Below are positions 41,044 through 51,000 of a stretch of DNA of 64,000 nucleotides, one piece after another (the first letter of the stretch is position 1; each line of letters opens with the position of its first letter). Origin of the DNA: Dechloromonas sp. ZY10 (GTDB taxonomy: Bacteria; Pseudomonadota; Gammaproteobacteria; Burkholderiales; Rhodocyclaceae); NCBI RefSeq assembly GCF_041378895.1, contig NZ_CP144212.1:3023501-3087500 (forward strand). Direction: 5' to 3'. Below the pieces are notes generated by a model. It was not told the DNA's origin. It searched no databases and saw only the letters and a list, made by a program, of their open reading frames with translations. The position numbers and the translations under genes were made by a program.

Positions 41044-41418
41044 TCAGCCCGAGGTTGCCTGCTGCAGGCGCTGGTTCATGTTTTTCAGCCGCTCGGCCAG
41101 CACCCGCATCACCTGGGTGGCAAAAAAGGGCGTCTGCTGGACGAGAAACTGGAAACGTTTCTCATCGACCTCGACAAATTCGCAATCGCTCAACGCGATT
41201 ACCGAGGCTGAACGCGGCCCCGGCAAAACGATGCTCATTTCACCGACAATCGACCCGTGCACCAGGGTTTCAACCGCCTGCTCGCCAACCCACACCTCGG
41301 CGCTGCCGGTCGCCAGCACATACATCAGATGCCCCTCCTCGCCCTCGCGAAACAGGGCCTGCCCGGCAGGCACCTGGACCAGCGAAGGATTGTGGGCAAA
41401 CAGATCAAAGAACACCAT
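41044..41418 (-). CDS. Cyclic-nucleotide-binding domain protein (Crp-like sensor without DNA-binding domain)
   Basis: 124 residues from ATG 41418, chosen because GAGGAGA lies 5 bases upstream; two earlier ATGs lack this. A single cNMP-binding beta-roll: LVQVPAGQALFREGEEGHLMYVLATGSAEVWV..VGEMSIVLPGPRSASVIALSDCEFVEVDEKRFQFLV, ending with a short helix. No helix-turn-helix follows, so it is a stand-alone sensor domain. Convergent with the kinase gene; target unknown. Confidence 0.85.
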   Translation of the reverse strand: MVFFDLFAHNPSLVQVPAGQALFREGEEGHLMYVLATGSAEVWVGEQAVETLVHGSIVGEMSIVLPGPRSASVIALSDCEFVEVDEKRFQFLVQQTPFFATQVMRVLAERLKNMNQRLQQATSG

Positions 41419-41539
41419 TCCATCTCTCCTCATCGAAGCTGCACACATCGTACACGGTGCCGGCCAAGCGGCTTGCCGGGTGGCTCCACAATAGCAAAGC
41501 CGGCTCCGGCTGTGCCGGCGCGCTGCCCGTCAGCGTAAA

Positions 41540-41581
41540 AAAACGCGCATTTCTACGGTCGACCGTGAATATGCGCGTTTT
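41540..41581 (-). terminator. Terminator of the LTA-synthase-like gene with the palindrome in its loop
   Basis: AAAACGCGCAT (41540-41550) and ATGCGCGTTTT (41571-41581) are perfect 11-base arms around an exact ACGGTCGACCGT (41555-41566). On the minus strand a run of seven T follows. Same build as the kup terminator at 30786. Confidence 0.85.
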
Positions 41582-41600
41582 TGCCGGGCGGTACAGCCGA

Positions 41601-43514
41601 TCAGCGGCGGCCGTCCTGCCCGTGCTGCTCCATCAACAAGGCGGCCCCCTGGAAATAGGCAATCGCCTCATCGGCCAGTTTGGGATCGGTCGGCACCGGC
41701 TGCGCTTCGCGGCCGTCGTCGCTGACGCGGAAGGTTTCGATCTTGCGCCGGGGTTGCAGCACGGTCATCAGATTGCCCTTGAGGTAGCCGAGGTTCTGGT
41801 AGGTCGACAGCAGGGCCCGACCTTCGTCCGGCGCCATGCGCAGAATGTCGCGGCCGACAAAATGATCTTCCTTACCCAAGCCGAGCAGCGCCAGCAGGGT
41901 CGGCACCAGATCGATCTGGCTGGACAGCGTGTCGACCCGGGCCGGCTTGATCCACTTGGGTGCGTAGAGCACCGCCGGGATGTGGTAACGATCGACCGGA
42001 ATCTTGGTCTTGCCGGCACTGCTCGCGCAATGGTCGGCGACGAACAGGAAGACGGTATTGTCGAACCACGGTTTCTGCTTGGCCATCTCGATGAAGCGGC
42101 CGACCGCGTAGTCGGCGTACTTGACGCCGCCGCGCCGCTTGCCCGGCGAGGGAATGTCGATGCGCCCCTCCGGATAGGTGAAGGGAACGTGGTTGGAAGC
42201 GGTCATGATATGACCGAAGAAGGGCTTGCCGGCGGCATGGTCGCGGTCGATTTCGAGCAGCACCTGGTCGAACAGATGCTCATCGGCAACGCCCCAGATA
42301 TTCTCGAACTCGACGATCCCGTCCTGAAAGCCGGTACGGTCGGTGACCCGGTAACCCTGCGCGGCAAAGTAGCTGTTCATGTTGTCGAACGCGCCGTAGC
42401 CGCCGTAGAGGAAGTGCGGCTGCCAGCCGTGCTCGGCCAGCGAAGCGCCAAGGGTATTGAGGTTGCTGACGTTGGGCCAGCGCACCACCGACTTGCCTGG
42501 CAAGGGCGGCAGCGCTGCCGACAGGGCTTCGAGGCCGCGCACGGTGCGCGTGCCGGCGGCGTAGAGGCGACTGAACAGCAGCCCTTCGCCGGCCAGCCGG
42601 TCGAGGTTCGGGGTCAGCCCTTCGCGGTTGCCGAAAGTCGCCATGTACTCGGCGGAGAAGCTCTCCATCATCACCACCACCAGGTTCGGCTGCTTGCCGC
42701 CGAGCGCCTGCGGCGCATGGTAGGCGGCCTTTTGCACCGGCGCGTGGGTGGCGCTGACCGTGGCATGGCCGGACAGGCGCTGCAGATCGCGCATTACCTC
42801 GGTATCCGGCCGGGTAGCATAGAACTGGCGATAGTCGAGGCGATTCTGCCGCGCGGCCCAGATGAAGCTGCGCCAGCCGTTGTCGGCCAGTTCGTTGGCG
42901 AAACCGTTGCCGGAAAACTCGGCCGGCGGCACCTTCCAGTAGGCGAGCAGCGCGAACAGGCTGATCACCAGCAGGGCCGGCAGCTGCCGCCAGCGACGGC
43001 CCCCCGGCTGAACGCCGGCCGGCTGCGGTTGCGGGACTTGCAAAACGCGCCGGCAGCCGCCGACGATGAGCAAGGATGCACCGATCAGCGCAGCGACAAT
43101 CGGCCCGACCGGATAAGACTCGCGGATATTGCCGATCACCTCGGTGGTAAACACCAGGTAATCGAGGGCGATGAAGTTGAAGCGGACGCCAAATTCGTCC
43201 CAGAAAATTCCCTCGGCCACAGCCACAAACAGCAGCACGAAGACATAAATGAAGAGCAGCGGCAAACGCAAACGCTGTCCACGCGGCCCGGTAAACCAGC
43301 TGGCAAACCACAGCCAGGGCAAGGCCAGCACGGCAGCGACCGGCAGGTCGCGCAGCACGCCAAGGGCAAAGCCGGCAGCCAGTGTCGCCAGCGGCTGGCC
43401 GGAAACCAGCGCGGCATGGGCCAGCAGGGCCAGGCGGGTGAGTACGAACACCGCCAGGGCCAGCCCGGCAGAGAGGCCGGCGCTACGCCAGCCGGCAAGA
43501 GACAAAAACGCCAT
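41601..43514 (-). CDS. LTA synthase/OpgB-like sulfatase-fold membrane transferase
   Basis: 637 residues. Five membrane helices in the first ~200 residues (for example LPLLFIYVFVLLFVAVAEGIF), then a large extracytoplasmic alkaline-phosphatase/sulfatase domain: NLVVVMMESFSAEYMATFGN (nucleophile after MMES), LDRLAGEGLLFSRLYAAGTRTVRGLEAL, FLFVADHCAS. Gram-negative members transfer phosphoglycerol or phosphoethanolamine to periplasmic glucans or envelope lipids. It ends the minus-strand HD-GYP / regulator / kinase operon. A hairpin covers its ribosome site (43521-43540). Confidence 0.88.
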   Translation of the reverse strand: MAFLSLAGWRSAGLSAGLALAVFVLTRLALLAHAALVSGQPLATLAAGFALGVLRDLPVAAVLALPWLWFASWFTGPRGQRLRLPLLFIYVFVLLFVAVAEGIFWDEFGVRFNFIALDYLVFTTEVIGNIRESYPVGPIVAALIGASLLIVGGCRRVLQVPQPQPAGVQPGGRRWRQLPALLVISLFALLAYWKVPPAEFSGNGFANELADNGWRSFIWAARQNRLDYRQFYATRPDTEVMRDLQRLSGHATVSATHAPVQKAAYHAPQALGGKQPNLVVVMMESFSAEYMATFGNREGLTPNLDRLAGEGLLFSRLYAAGTRTVRGLEALSAALPPLPGKSVVRWPNVSNLNTLGASLAEHGWQPHFLYGGYGAFDNMNSYFAAQGYRVTDRTGFQDGIVEFENIWGVADEHLFDQVLLEIDRDHAAGKPFFGHIMTASNHVPFTYPEGRIDIPSPGKRRGGVKYADYAVGRFIEMAKQKPWFDNTVFLFVADHCASSAGKTKIPVDRYHIPAVLYAPKWIKPARVDTLSSQIDLVPTLLALLGLGKEDHFVGRDILRMAPDEGRALLSTYQNLGYLKGNLMTVLQPRRKIETFRVSDDGREAQPVPTDPKLADEAIAYFQGAALLMEQHGQDGRR

Positions 43515-43520
43515 GCAATT

Positions 43521-43540
43521 CCCCGAAATGAATTTCGGGG
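43521..43540 (-). promoter_or_regulatory. Leader hairpin over the ribosome site of the LTA-synthase-like gene
   Basis: CCCCGAAAT (43521-43529) and ATTTCGGGG (43532-43540) form a 9-bp perfect hairpin. On the minus strand its 3' arm ends in the GGGG that is the only Shine-Dalgarno-like run before the ATG, 6 bases away. There is no T run, so it is not a terminator. Confidence 0.5.
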
Positions 43541-43547
43541 ATGCAGG

Positions 43548-44867
43548 CTAGTCGACCGTGTGTGATGGAATTGTGAGGTCGCCCGGCGCAAAGCGCAGCC
43601 GGATCAAGCCGCCGCCAGTTGCGGCATTCTCCGCCGTGACCTGCCAGCCGCAAGCCTGACTGACATGACGGACCAGGGCCAGCCCCAGCCCGTGCAAGCC
43701 ACGGCGGCCGATATAGAAACGGTCGAAAACGTGACCCAATTCATCGGCAGCAAAGCCGGGACCGCTATCCTGCACCGCCAGTTCGTCGTCTGCCAGCCAG
43801 CAGCGGACCGTGCCATCAGCGCTATAGCGCAACGCATTGTCGAAAATATTGCGCAGGACCAGTTCGAACAGCGCCGGATCAGCCAGCAGCTGACAGTCAA
43901 CCGCTACCGCATTCTCGAGTTGCGGCACCGGCAGCCCGGCGGGAACCGCGTCCAGACTGCGCTGCCAGACCTCATCCAGCAGCCCCGCCAGTGCCAGCGG
44001 CAAGCGCTCGCCCGGGCGCGCCTCGCGCGCCAGCAGCAGCAGGCTGGCAGCCAGCGAATTGATCCGGTCCACGCCGGCAACGATACGGGCCCCGCGCCTG
44101 GCCACCGCCGCCGGCAAGTCCGGCAGCTGGCTCAGCAACTCGGCATCGGTGCGGATTGCGGTGAGCGGCGTCCGCAGCTCATGCGACAGATTGGCGGCAA
44201 AAGCGCGTTCGCGCGCCATCGCCTCACGCTGACGGTTGCGCTGGCGGTCAAAGGCCTCGGCCAGCGCCAGCACTTCGCGCTCCATTGCCGGATCGGCCAG
44301 CGCTTCCGGGACTTCGCGCTCGACCGCCTCGGCCAGCCCGCCAAGCCGGCGGGTCAGCCGCCCGGCCAGCCAGTAGCCGGCGCCGAGGGTAGTCAGCGCG
44401 AGCAGCAGGGCCGCCGCGAGCGTGCTCCAGAACAGCCGGTTGAGACGAAATTCATGATCTTCGACGTCGTACACCAGGATGTAGCGTGCCTGCGCATCGG
44501 CCCGTACCAGCACATGGTATTCGTGACTACCGATAAATACCTCGTGATCGCCGACCGGCAAATGCGCGAACTGCGGCGGCGCCTCTACCCGCTGGCTGCT
44601 GGGCCGGAACGGCTCGCGGTAGAGCCACATCGCCGGCGAATTAGGCAGCGCTGCCTCCGGATGCTCGCGCCACAGCGCCATGCTGTGCGCCATCTGTTCG
44701 TGCAATTGCTGGTTGATGAAGGCGTCTTCCTGGCGTTCGAGCAGCCACAGCCAGGTCAGCGACTGCGCCAGGATGGTCAGCAAGGCCAATGCCGCGAGCG
44801 CGGCCGCCACCCGCCAGCGCAGGCTGCGTGCTCGTTCAGCCCAGCGCCAGCTTGTAACCCAGGCCAT
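43548..44867 (-). CDS. Sensor histidine kinase
   Basis: 439 residues from ATG 44867, which has GGAG 7 bases upstream and overlaps the regulator's 3' end by 32 bases; farther upstream the frame is a shadow of the regulator gene. Helix at about 18-38, a 110-residue extracytoplasmic part, helix at about 150-170, HAMP, HisKA (NLSHELRTPLTAIRTDAELL) and HATPase (NIFDNALRYSADG, DSGPGF, GLHGLGLALVRHV). Paired with the preceding OmpR-type regulator. Signal unknown; the operon's last gene modifies the envelope, so an envelope cue is plausible. Confidence 0.88.
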   Translation of the reverse strand: MAWVTSWRWAERARSLRWRVAAALAALALLTILAQSLTWLWLLERQEDAFINQQLHEQMAHSMALWREHPEAALPNSPAMWLYREPFRPSSQRVEAPPQFAHLPVGDHEVFIGSHEYHVLVRADAQARYILVYDVEDHEFRLNRLFWSTLAAALLLALTTLGAGYWLAGRLTRRLGGLAEAVEREVPEALADPAMEREVLALAEAFDRQRNRQREAMARERAFAANLSHELRTPLTAIRTDAELLSQLPDLPAAVARRGARIVAGVDRINSLAASLLLLAREARPGERLPLALAGLLDEVWQRSLDAVPAGLPVPQLENAVAVDCQLLADPALFELVLRNIFDNALRYSADGTVRCWLADDELAVQDSGPGFAADELGHVFDRFYIGRRGLHGLGLALVRHVSQACGWQVTAENAATGGGLIRLRFAPGDLTIPSHTVD

Positions 44868-45531
44868 GTACATTCTCCACCTGCCACCCCGGATGCGCCG
44901 CCAGCGCCTTGCGCACGCCGAGCAACACCGAGCGCAGGTTGTCGCTCGACGCCTGCGCCTCGCCCCAGATCGCGATTTCCAGTTCGCGCCGGGCATAAAC
45001 CCGCCCCGGCTGTGCCGCCAGCGTTGCCAGCAGCCGCCAGGCCTTGGGCGACAGATTGAGCGGCTGACCGTCGAGGCTGGCCGCGCGGGCAGCCGGATCG
45101 AGCCGCAGCCCACGGTACTCGCGCACCGCCGGCACCGGCGCCACCGCCCGCCGCTGCAAGACCTGCAGCCGGGCCGCCACCTCCTGCAGCGCATAGGGCT
45201 TGACCAGGTAATCGTCAGCCCCGGCGGCAAAGCCGTCGAGCTTGTCGTCAAGCCCGTCGCGGGCAGTCAGCAGCAGCACCGGGGTGTAGTCGCCCTGTTC
45301 GCGCAGCATGCGCACCCAATGCGCACCGTCGCCATCGGGCAAATTACGGTCGACCAGCAAAACGGCGTATTTTCCGTCGCGGCAACGCGCTGCCGCTTCG
45401 CCCAGGGTGGCCGCGTAATCGCAGCGATAGCCGGCGGCTTCGAGAAAATCGTAGAGATTTTCCGCAATCGTCCGCTCGTCCTCGACGATCAGCACTGCTA
45501 CCGCGTCTTCGTCCGCCCCCGCTTCCAGCAC
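44836..45531 (-). CDS. OmpR-family response regulator
   Basis: 231 residues from GTG 45531, preceded by GAGGGAG 5 bases upstream; no ATG is available and an upstream TTG would overlap the HD-GYP gene. Receiver domain with VEDE and Asp61 (LLVDRNLPDG), Lys in YLVKPYAL; the winged helix (about 130-228) reads LNLSPKAWRLLATLAAQPGRVYARRELEIAIWG and NVHGLGYKL. It lies between the HD-GYP and kinase genes in one operon. Confidence 0.9.
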   Translation of the reverse strand: MLEAGADEDAVAVLIVEDERTIAENLYDFLEAAGYRCDYAATLGEAAARCRDGKYAVLLVDRNLPDGDGAHWVRMLREQGDYTPVLLLTARDGLDDKLDGFAAGADDYLVKPYALQEVAARLQVLQRRAVAPVPAVREYRGLRLDPAARAASLDGQPLNLSPKAWRLLATLAAQPGRVYARRELEIAIWGEAQASSDNLRSVLLGVRKALAAHPGWQVENVHGLGYKLALG

Positions 45532-45545
45532 GCCGGCTCCCTCGC

Positions 45546-46781
45546 TCAAATCTCGAAATGCCGCCGCACGCAAACGGTCAGCAGCCGCCGCAACTCGTTC
45601 TCACCACAACCGGCAAGCTGCTCGTGAATGTCCTGGGCCATCTCGCGGAATACGGCGACCACGGCCGGGTCGAAATGACTGCCGCTGTCGCGCTCCAGAA
45701 TTTCCATCGCTGCGGCAAAGGGCAGCGGCTCCTTGTACGGCCGCCGCGAACAGAGCGCGTCGAACACGTCGGCCACGGCAAAAATCCGCGCTGCCAGCGG
45801 AATCTGCTCGCCGGCCAGGCGCCGTGGGTAGCCGCTGCCATCCCATTTTTCGTGGTGTCCGGCAACCACGGCATGTGCGCCATCAAGCCAGCCCATGCCG
45901 TGCACGATGTCCTCGCCCTGCGCAACATGGGTGCGCATGATCTCGAATTCTTCGGCGTCGAGCTTGCCCGGCTTGAGCAGGATGGCATCGGGAATCCCGA
46001 TCTTGCCGACATCGTGCAGGAAGCTGCCGGCAATCAGGGCCTGCATCGCTCCCTGCCGGAAGCCCATCCGCTCGGCGATGCGGGCGGCGATCCAGGCCAC
46101 CCGGTAGTTGTGCGCGCCGGTATCGGAATCGCGCTTGGCAATGGCGCGCCCCAGGGCTTCCATCATCGCAATGTGCGAATCGAGCACTTCGCGTGCCTTT
46201 TGCTCGTTTTCCCGCGACAGGTAGACCACCACCGGGTAGATCGCCGCACCGCACAGCAGCGCCGCCAGCGCTGCCAGCAAGGCCGCCGACAAGGCGCTGT
46301 TGCGAATCTGGCGGCGCTGCCAGTCGGGCACCACGCGCACCCCTTCGAAATAGCCGGCATCGGCCAGCGGCACCATCACCCGCAGCGCCCAGCGACCGTC
46401 CGGCAGATCGATCCCGAGATAGTCGGGTCTTTCACCCGCCGGCTTGCGATGCGGCGGCAGCAGCGACTCGATCGCCTCGCCCAGATCGGTCGCCGCCTCG
46501 GCCCGCTTGTTGCCAGAAGCATCGTAAATTTCGGCGATGTCGAACAGGCCGCCGACAATCGCCTGCGCCGCTTCGCCGGCATGAGCATCGGCCGCCGGGT
46601 CGGCGCGGTCGAAGGCAGCGAAATGCTGCAGCAACCGGCGCGACTCTTCTGCCGCCAGAGCCACCGTGGTTTCCTCGGCGCTCTCGCGGGCGACATACCA
46701 GGCCAGCGGGCTGGCCAGGGCAGCCAGCAGCAGGCTGACGGCGGCAATCCGCAGGGCGGCACGGCGATTGAATGGATTCAT
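45546..46781 (-). CDS. Membrane HD-GYP c-di-GMP phosphodiesterase
   Basis: 411 residues. Helices at about 10-29 and 163-187 enclose an extracytoplasmic sensor part; the cytoplasmic HD-GYP domain spans about 205-405. Motifs: FLHDVGKIGIPDAILLKPGKL, THVAQGEDI, VVAGHHEKWDGSGYPRRLAGEQIPLAARIFAVADVFDAL. The GYP triad is intact, so c-di-GMP hydrolysis is expected. First gene of the HD-GYP / regulator / kinase / LTA-synthase-like operon. Its promoter shares the YTTAAK box at 46839 with the divergent RND operon. Confidence 0.92.
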   Translation of the reverse strand: MNPFNRRAALRIAAVSLLLAALASPLAWYVARESAEETTVALAAEESRRLLQHFAAFDRADPAADAHAGEAAQAIVGGLFDIAEIYDASGNKRAEAATDLGEAIESLLPPHRKPAGERPDYLGIDLPDGRWALRVMVPLADAGYFEGVRVVPDWQRRQIRNSALSAALLAALAALLCGAAIYPVVVYLSRENEQKAREVLDSHIAMMEALGRAIAKRDSDTGAHNYRVAWIAARIAERMGFRQGAMQALIAGSFLHDVGKIGIPDAILLKPGKLDAEEFEIMRTHVAQGEDIVHGMGWLDGAHAVVAGHHEKWDGSGYPRRLAGEQIPLAARIFAVADVFDALCSRRPYKEPLPFAAAMEILERDSGSHFDPAVVAVFREMAQDIHEQLAGCGENELRRLLTVCVRRHFEI

Positions 46782-46822
46782 GATTCGGGCACGGTAAAGG
46801 CAGAAAGGCGAAGAGTAAGGGC

Positions 46823-46871
46823 AAATTAGCGGGAGCAGCTTAAGGCTGGCTTAATCCTCGCCGGCGATACT
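46823..46871. promoter_or_regulatory. Divergent promoters sharing a YTTAAK-N5-YTTAAK box
   Basis: CTTAAG (46839-46844), five bases, CTTAAT (46850-46855). On the plus strand exactly 10 bases separate the box from GATACT (46866-46871), upstream of the RND adaptor gene. On the minus strand exactly 10 bases separate it from TAATTT (46828-46823), upstream of the HD-GYP gene. Same box type and spacing as at 60510-60558. Confidence 0.7.
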
Positions 46872-46934
46872 GCGCGCCAGTCGCCCGGCCGGCTTCGGCC
46901 ACCGCTCCATCAACCTCCGCTGCCCGCCTCCGCC

Positions 46935-48044
46935 ATGTATCCGCCACTGCTTGTCCGCCTGCTTGCCTTGCTTCCCCGATTGTCGCTGGCCTTGCTGACG
47001 GTTGGCTGCCCGGCCGCTGCCAGCGAACTGGTCGTACAAGCCGGGCAACTGCGTGCACTCGGGATCGAAGTGCAACGGGTCGCGGCAACGCCAGCGCTGC
47101 AGGGCAGCCCGCTGCCAGCCCGGGTCACGGTGCCGAGCGCACAATTGCGGGTGGTCGCTGCACCACTCGGCGGTCTGGTCGAAAGCCTGCTGGCAGCCCC
47201 CGGCGACCGGGTTCGTCGCGGCCAGCCGCTCGCCCGCCTGAGCAGCCGCGAAGTGCTGGAACTGCAGCGCGACGCCCTGCAGGCCGACAGCCAGGCCGCG
47301 CTGCTGCGACAAAACCTGACCCGCGACGAGCAATTGTTCGCCGAAGGCCTGATCGCAGCCTCCCGCCTGCAGGCTACCCGGGCGGCAGCTGCCCAGGCCG
47401 CCGCGCTGGCCGGCGAACGGCGGCGGGGTCTGCAACTTGCCGGCAACGACGGAGCGAGCGGGCTCAGCCCCAGCCTGACCCTGAACTCGCCGATCGACGG
47501 CGTGGTGCTGGAACAGATGGTCGGCAGCGGCCAGCGCATCGAAGCGGCCAGCGCGGTCTACCGGATCGCTGCGCTCTCGCCGCTGTGGTTGGAAATTCAG
47601 GCTCCGTTGGCGGCTGCGGCACAATTGCGGCCGGGCCAGCACTTGCGGCTGCTTGACTCACCGCTCAGCGCCCGCCTGATCGCGGTGGGCCGGGCAGTCG
47701 ACCCGCTCAGCCAGAGCGTTCTGGTGCGCGGCGAAATCCGCGAGGGGGCCGAGCAACTGATCCCCGGCCAGTTGCTCAGCGTCGAGCTCCCTGCCACCGA
47801 GCCAGGCGAACACTGGCGCCTACCGGCTGCGGCAGTGGTCCGCGACGGTGAGAAAGCCTTGGTCTTCGTCCGTCACGGCACGCCGGCGGCGAATGGCGAA
47901 CAACGCTTCGCCGCGCAACCGGTCGGGATCGTCGCCCAGGGCGGCGACAGCATCACGGTCAGCGGCCTGCGCGGCGAGCAGGCGGTGGTCGTGCGTGGCG
48001 CCTCGGCGCTCAAGGCAATGCGCGCCGGCGTCGGGCGCGAATAG
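46935..48044 (+). CDS. RND periplasmic adaptor (CusB/CzcB-like)
   Basis: 369 residues with a hydrophobic N-terminal signal ending near CPAAASE. Sandwich/hairpin pattern: VVAAPLGGLVESLLAAPGDRVRRGQPLARLSSREVLELQRD, an Ala/Arg-rich hairpin, then LTLNSPIDGVVLEQMVGSGQRIEAASAVYRIA and the C-terminal beta-barrel. First gene of the second tripartite efflux operon. No strong ribosome site is visible before the ATG. Controlled by the box at 46839 (inference). Confidence 0.88.
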   Translation: MYPPLLVRLLALLPRLSLALLTVGCPAAASELVVQAGQLRALGIEVQRVAATPALQGSPLPARVTVPSAQLRVVAAPLGGLVESLLAAPGDRVRRGQPLARLSSREVLELQRDALQADSQAALLRQNLTRDEQLFAEGLIAASRLQATRAAAAQAAALAGERRRGLQLAGNDGASGLSPSLTLNSPIDGVVLEQMVGSGQRIEAASAVYRIAALSPLWLEIQAPLAAAAQLRPGQHLRLLDSPLSARLIAVGRAVDPLSQSVLVRGEIREGAEQLIPGQLLSVELPATEPGEHWRLPAAAVVRDGEKALVFVRHGTPAANGEQRFAAQPVGIVAQGGDSITVSGLRGEQAVVVRGASALKAMRAGVGRE

Positions 48045-48056
48045 GCGGAGCCGGAG

Positions 48057-51000
48057 ATGCTGACCGCCCTGATCCGTTTTTCGCTGACCCAGCGCCTGCT
48101 CCTGCTGGTTCTCGCCTTACTGCTCGCCGGCGCCGGCCTGCAGGCTTTTGCGCTGCTGCCGATCGACGCTTTTCCCGATGTCTCGACGACCCAGGTCAAG
48201 ATCATCCTCAAGGCGCCGGGGATGACCCCGGAAGAAGTCGAAGCCCGCATCACCACCCCGCTCGAACAGGAATTGCTCGGCATTCCCCAGCAGCGCCTGC
48301 TGCGCTCGACGGCAAAATACGCGCTGGCCGACATCACCCTCGACTTCACCGACGGCACCGACATCTACTGGGCGCGGCAGCAGGTCGGCGAACGCCTGAA
48401 CGCAGCGCTCGGCAACCTGCCCCCCGGGGTCGAAGGCGGCCTGGCACCGATCACCACGCCGCTCGGCGAAATGTATATGTTCACCCTCGAAGGCGAATTG
48501 TCGCTGGCCGAAAAGCGCAGCCTGCTCGACTGGACGATCCGCCCGCAACTGCGCACCGTTCCTGGCGTTGCCGACGTTAACAGCCTGGGCGGCGAAGTCC
48601 GGGTCTTCGAAGTCGTCCCCGACGCTGCCCTGCTCGCCGCCCGGGGCCTCAGCCAGCAGCAGCTGGCCACGGCACTGGCGGCGAATAACCGCAACGACGG
48701 CGCCGGTCGCCTGGGCGATGGCGAAGAGGCCTTGCTGGTGCGGGTCGAAGGCGCAATCCGCGATCTCGACGACGTCCGCGCGATTGTCGTCAGCCCCCGT
48801 CCCGAGCGGGTCGTCCGCGTTGGCGACGTGGCCACCGTGCGCCATGGCGGCCTCACCCGCTACGGCGCGGTAAGCCGCAATGGTGCAGGTGAGACCGTGC
48901 AGGGACTGGTCCTCGGGCTGCGCGGCGCCAACGCGCAAGCCGTCGTTGCCGGGGTCAAGGCGCGCCTGGCCGAGATCGCCGCCAGCCTGCCCGAAGGGGT
49001 GCGCATCGTTCCCTTCTACGACCGTGGCGAACTGGTCAGCCGTGCTGTCGGCGGCGTTGCCAAGGCGCTGGCCGAAGCCATCGTGCTGGTCGTGCTGCTG
49101 CTCCTCGCCTTCCTCGGCAATCTGCGCGCCGCGCTGGTAGTGGCGCTGATGCTGCCGCTGTCGGCGCTCGCCACCTTCGTGCTGATGCAGCTGGCCGGGC
49201 TCTCGGCCAACCTGATGAGCCTGGGCGGCCTGGCCATCGCCATCGGCATGCTGGTCGACGCTGCAGTGGTGGTGATCGAGAATGTCGAGACCCAGCTCGC
49301 CGAAGGCCAGCCCGGGCTGCCGACACTACACTTGGTCTATCGCGCGGCGCGCGAAGTGGCCACCCCGGTCACCTCCGGGATCGCGATCATCATCATCGTG
49401 TTTCTGCCGCTGCTGACCTTGCAGGGGCTGGAAGGCAAGATGTTCGCGCCGGTCGCGCTGACCATCGTTTTCGCGCTGTCGGCCTCGCTGCTGCTGTCGC
49501 TGACTGTGGTCCCGGTGCTCGCTTCCTGGCTGCTCAAGCGCGGCGTACACCACGAGCCGTGGCTGGTCAGGAAGCTCGCCGCGCTCTACGACCGCGTGCT
49601 GGCACAGGCACTGGCGCACAGCCGCCGCTTCATCGCCGGCGCCCTGCTGGCGCTGGTCGCTGCCGGCGGGGTCTTCCTGCTACTCGGCAAGAGTTTCATG
49701 CCGACGATGGACGAAGGCGATCTGATCATGCAGCTCGAAAAGCTGCCGTCAATCGGCCTCGACCAGACCATCGCCGTCGATACCCGGGTGCAGCAGGCGA
49801 TCCTCGAACGCGTTCCCGAGGTGCGCGGCATCGTTGCCCGCGCCGGCGCCGACGAACTCGGCCTCGACCCGATGGGGCTCAATCAGACCGACACCTTCAT
49901 GGTCCTGGCACCGCGCAGCGAATGGCGCGATGCCGACCCGGCCGCGCTGCAGGACCGCCTGCGCGCAGTGATGGCCGACTTCCCCGGCATCGGCTTCAGC
50001 TTCACCCAGCCGATCGACATGCGCGTTTCGGAAATGCTGACCGGCGTGCGCGGCGACCTGGCGATCAAGATTTACGGCCCCGACCTCGCCACCCTCAACC
50101 GGCTGGCCGGCGAGATCGTCGCCAGCGTCGGCCGCGTGCGCGGGGCGGAAGACACCTTCACCCTGCGCAACGACGGCGTGCAATACCTCAGGATCGGGAT
50201 CGACCGGCTGGCCGCCGGCCGCCTTGGCCTCAACGTCGCCGACCTGCAAAACGAACTGAAGACGCTGCTCGAAGGCCAGCCGGTCGGCACCGTGCTCGAC
50301 CGGGGCCGGCGGGTACCGGTGCTGCTGCGCGCGCCGGCGGCCCTGCGCCATTCGCCGGCCGACTTTGCCGCGCTGCGCATTGCGCTGCCCGGCGAAGCGG
50401 CGGGAGGCACCGGGGCCAGCGTACCGCTGGCGCAGGTTGCGCGGATCGAACGAATTGACGGCCCGGTCAAGGTGGACCGTGAAAATGCACAACGCTACGT
50501 GGTGGTTCAGTCCAACGTCCGCGACCGCGACCTGGTCGGCTTTGTTGAAGAAGCCCGAGCCGCCGTCACCCGCGACGTCCCCCTGCCGACCGGCTACCGG
50601 CTGGCCTGGGGCGGCCAGTTCGAGAACCAGCAGCGGGCTGCCGCGCGGCTGGCGGTGGTGGTGCCGGTAGCGCTGCTGCTGATCTTCTTCCTGCTCTTCT
50701 CGACCTTCGGCTCGCTGCGCCAGGCGCTGCTGGTCCTGTCGAACATTCCCTTCGCGCTGATCGGTGGCGTCTTCGCCCTGTTCATCGCCGGCGAATACCT
50801 GTCGGTTCCGGCCTCGGTCGGCTTCATCGCGCTGCTCGGGATCGCCGTGCTCAACGGCGTGGTGATGGTCAGCTATTTCAACCAGTTGCTGGCGCGCGGC
50901 CTGCCGCTCGCCGAAGTCGTGGTCGAAGGCGCCCGCCGCCGCCTGCGGCCAGTACTGATGACCGCCAGCATCGCCGCCTTCGGCCTGGTACCGATGCTGT

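Noticed and set aside
41055..43565. 836-residue open frame on the plus strand opposite the LTA-synthase-like gene
   Set aside because: Shadow of a membrane sulfatase-type gene; it runs through a terminator and contains no recognisable domain.
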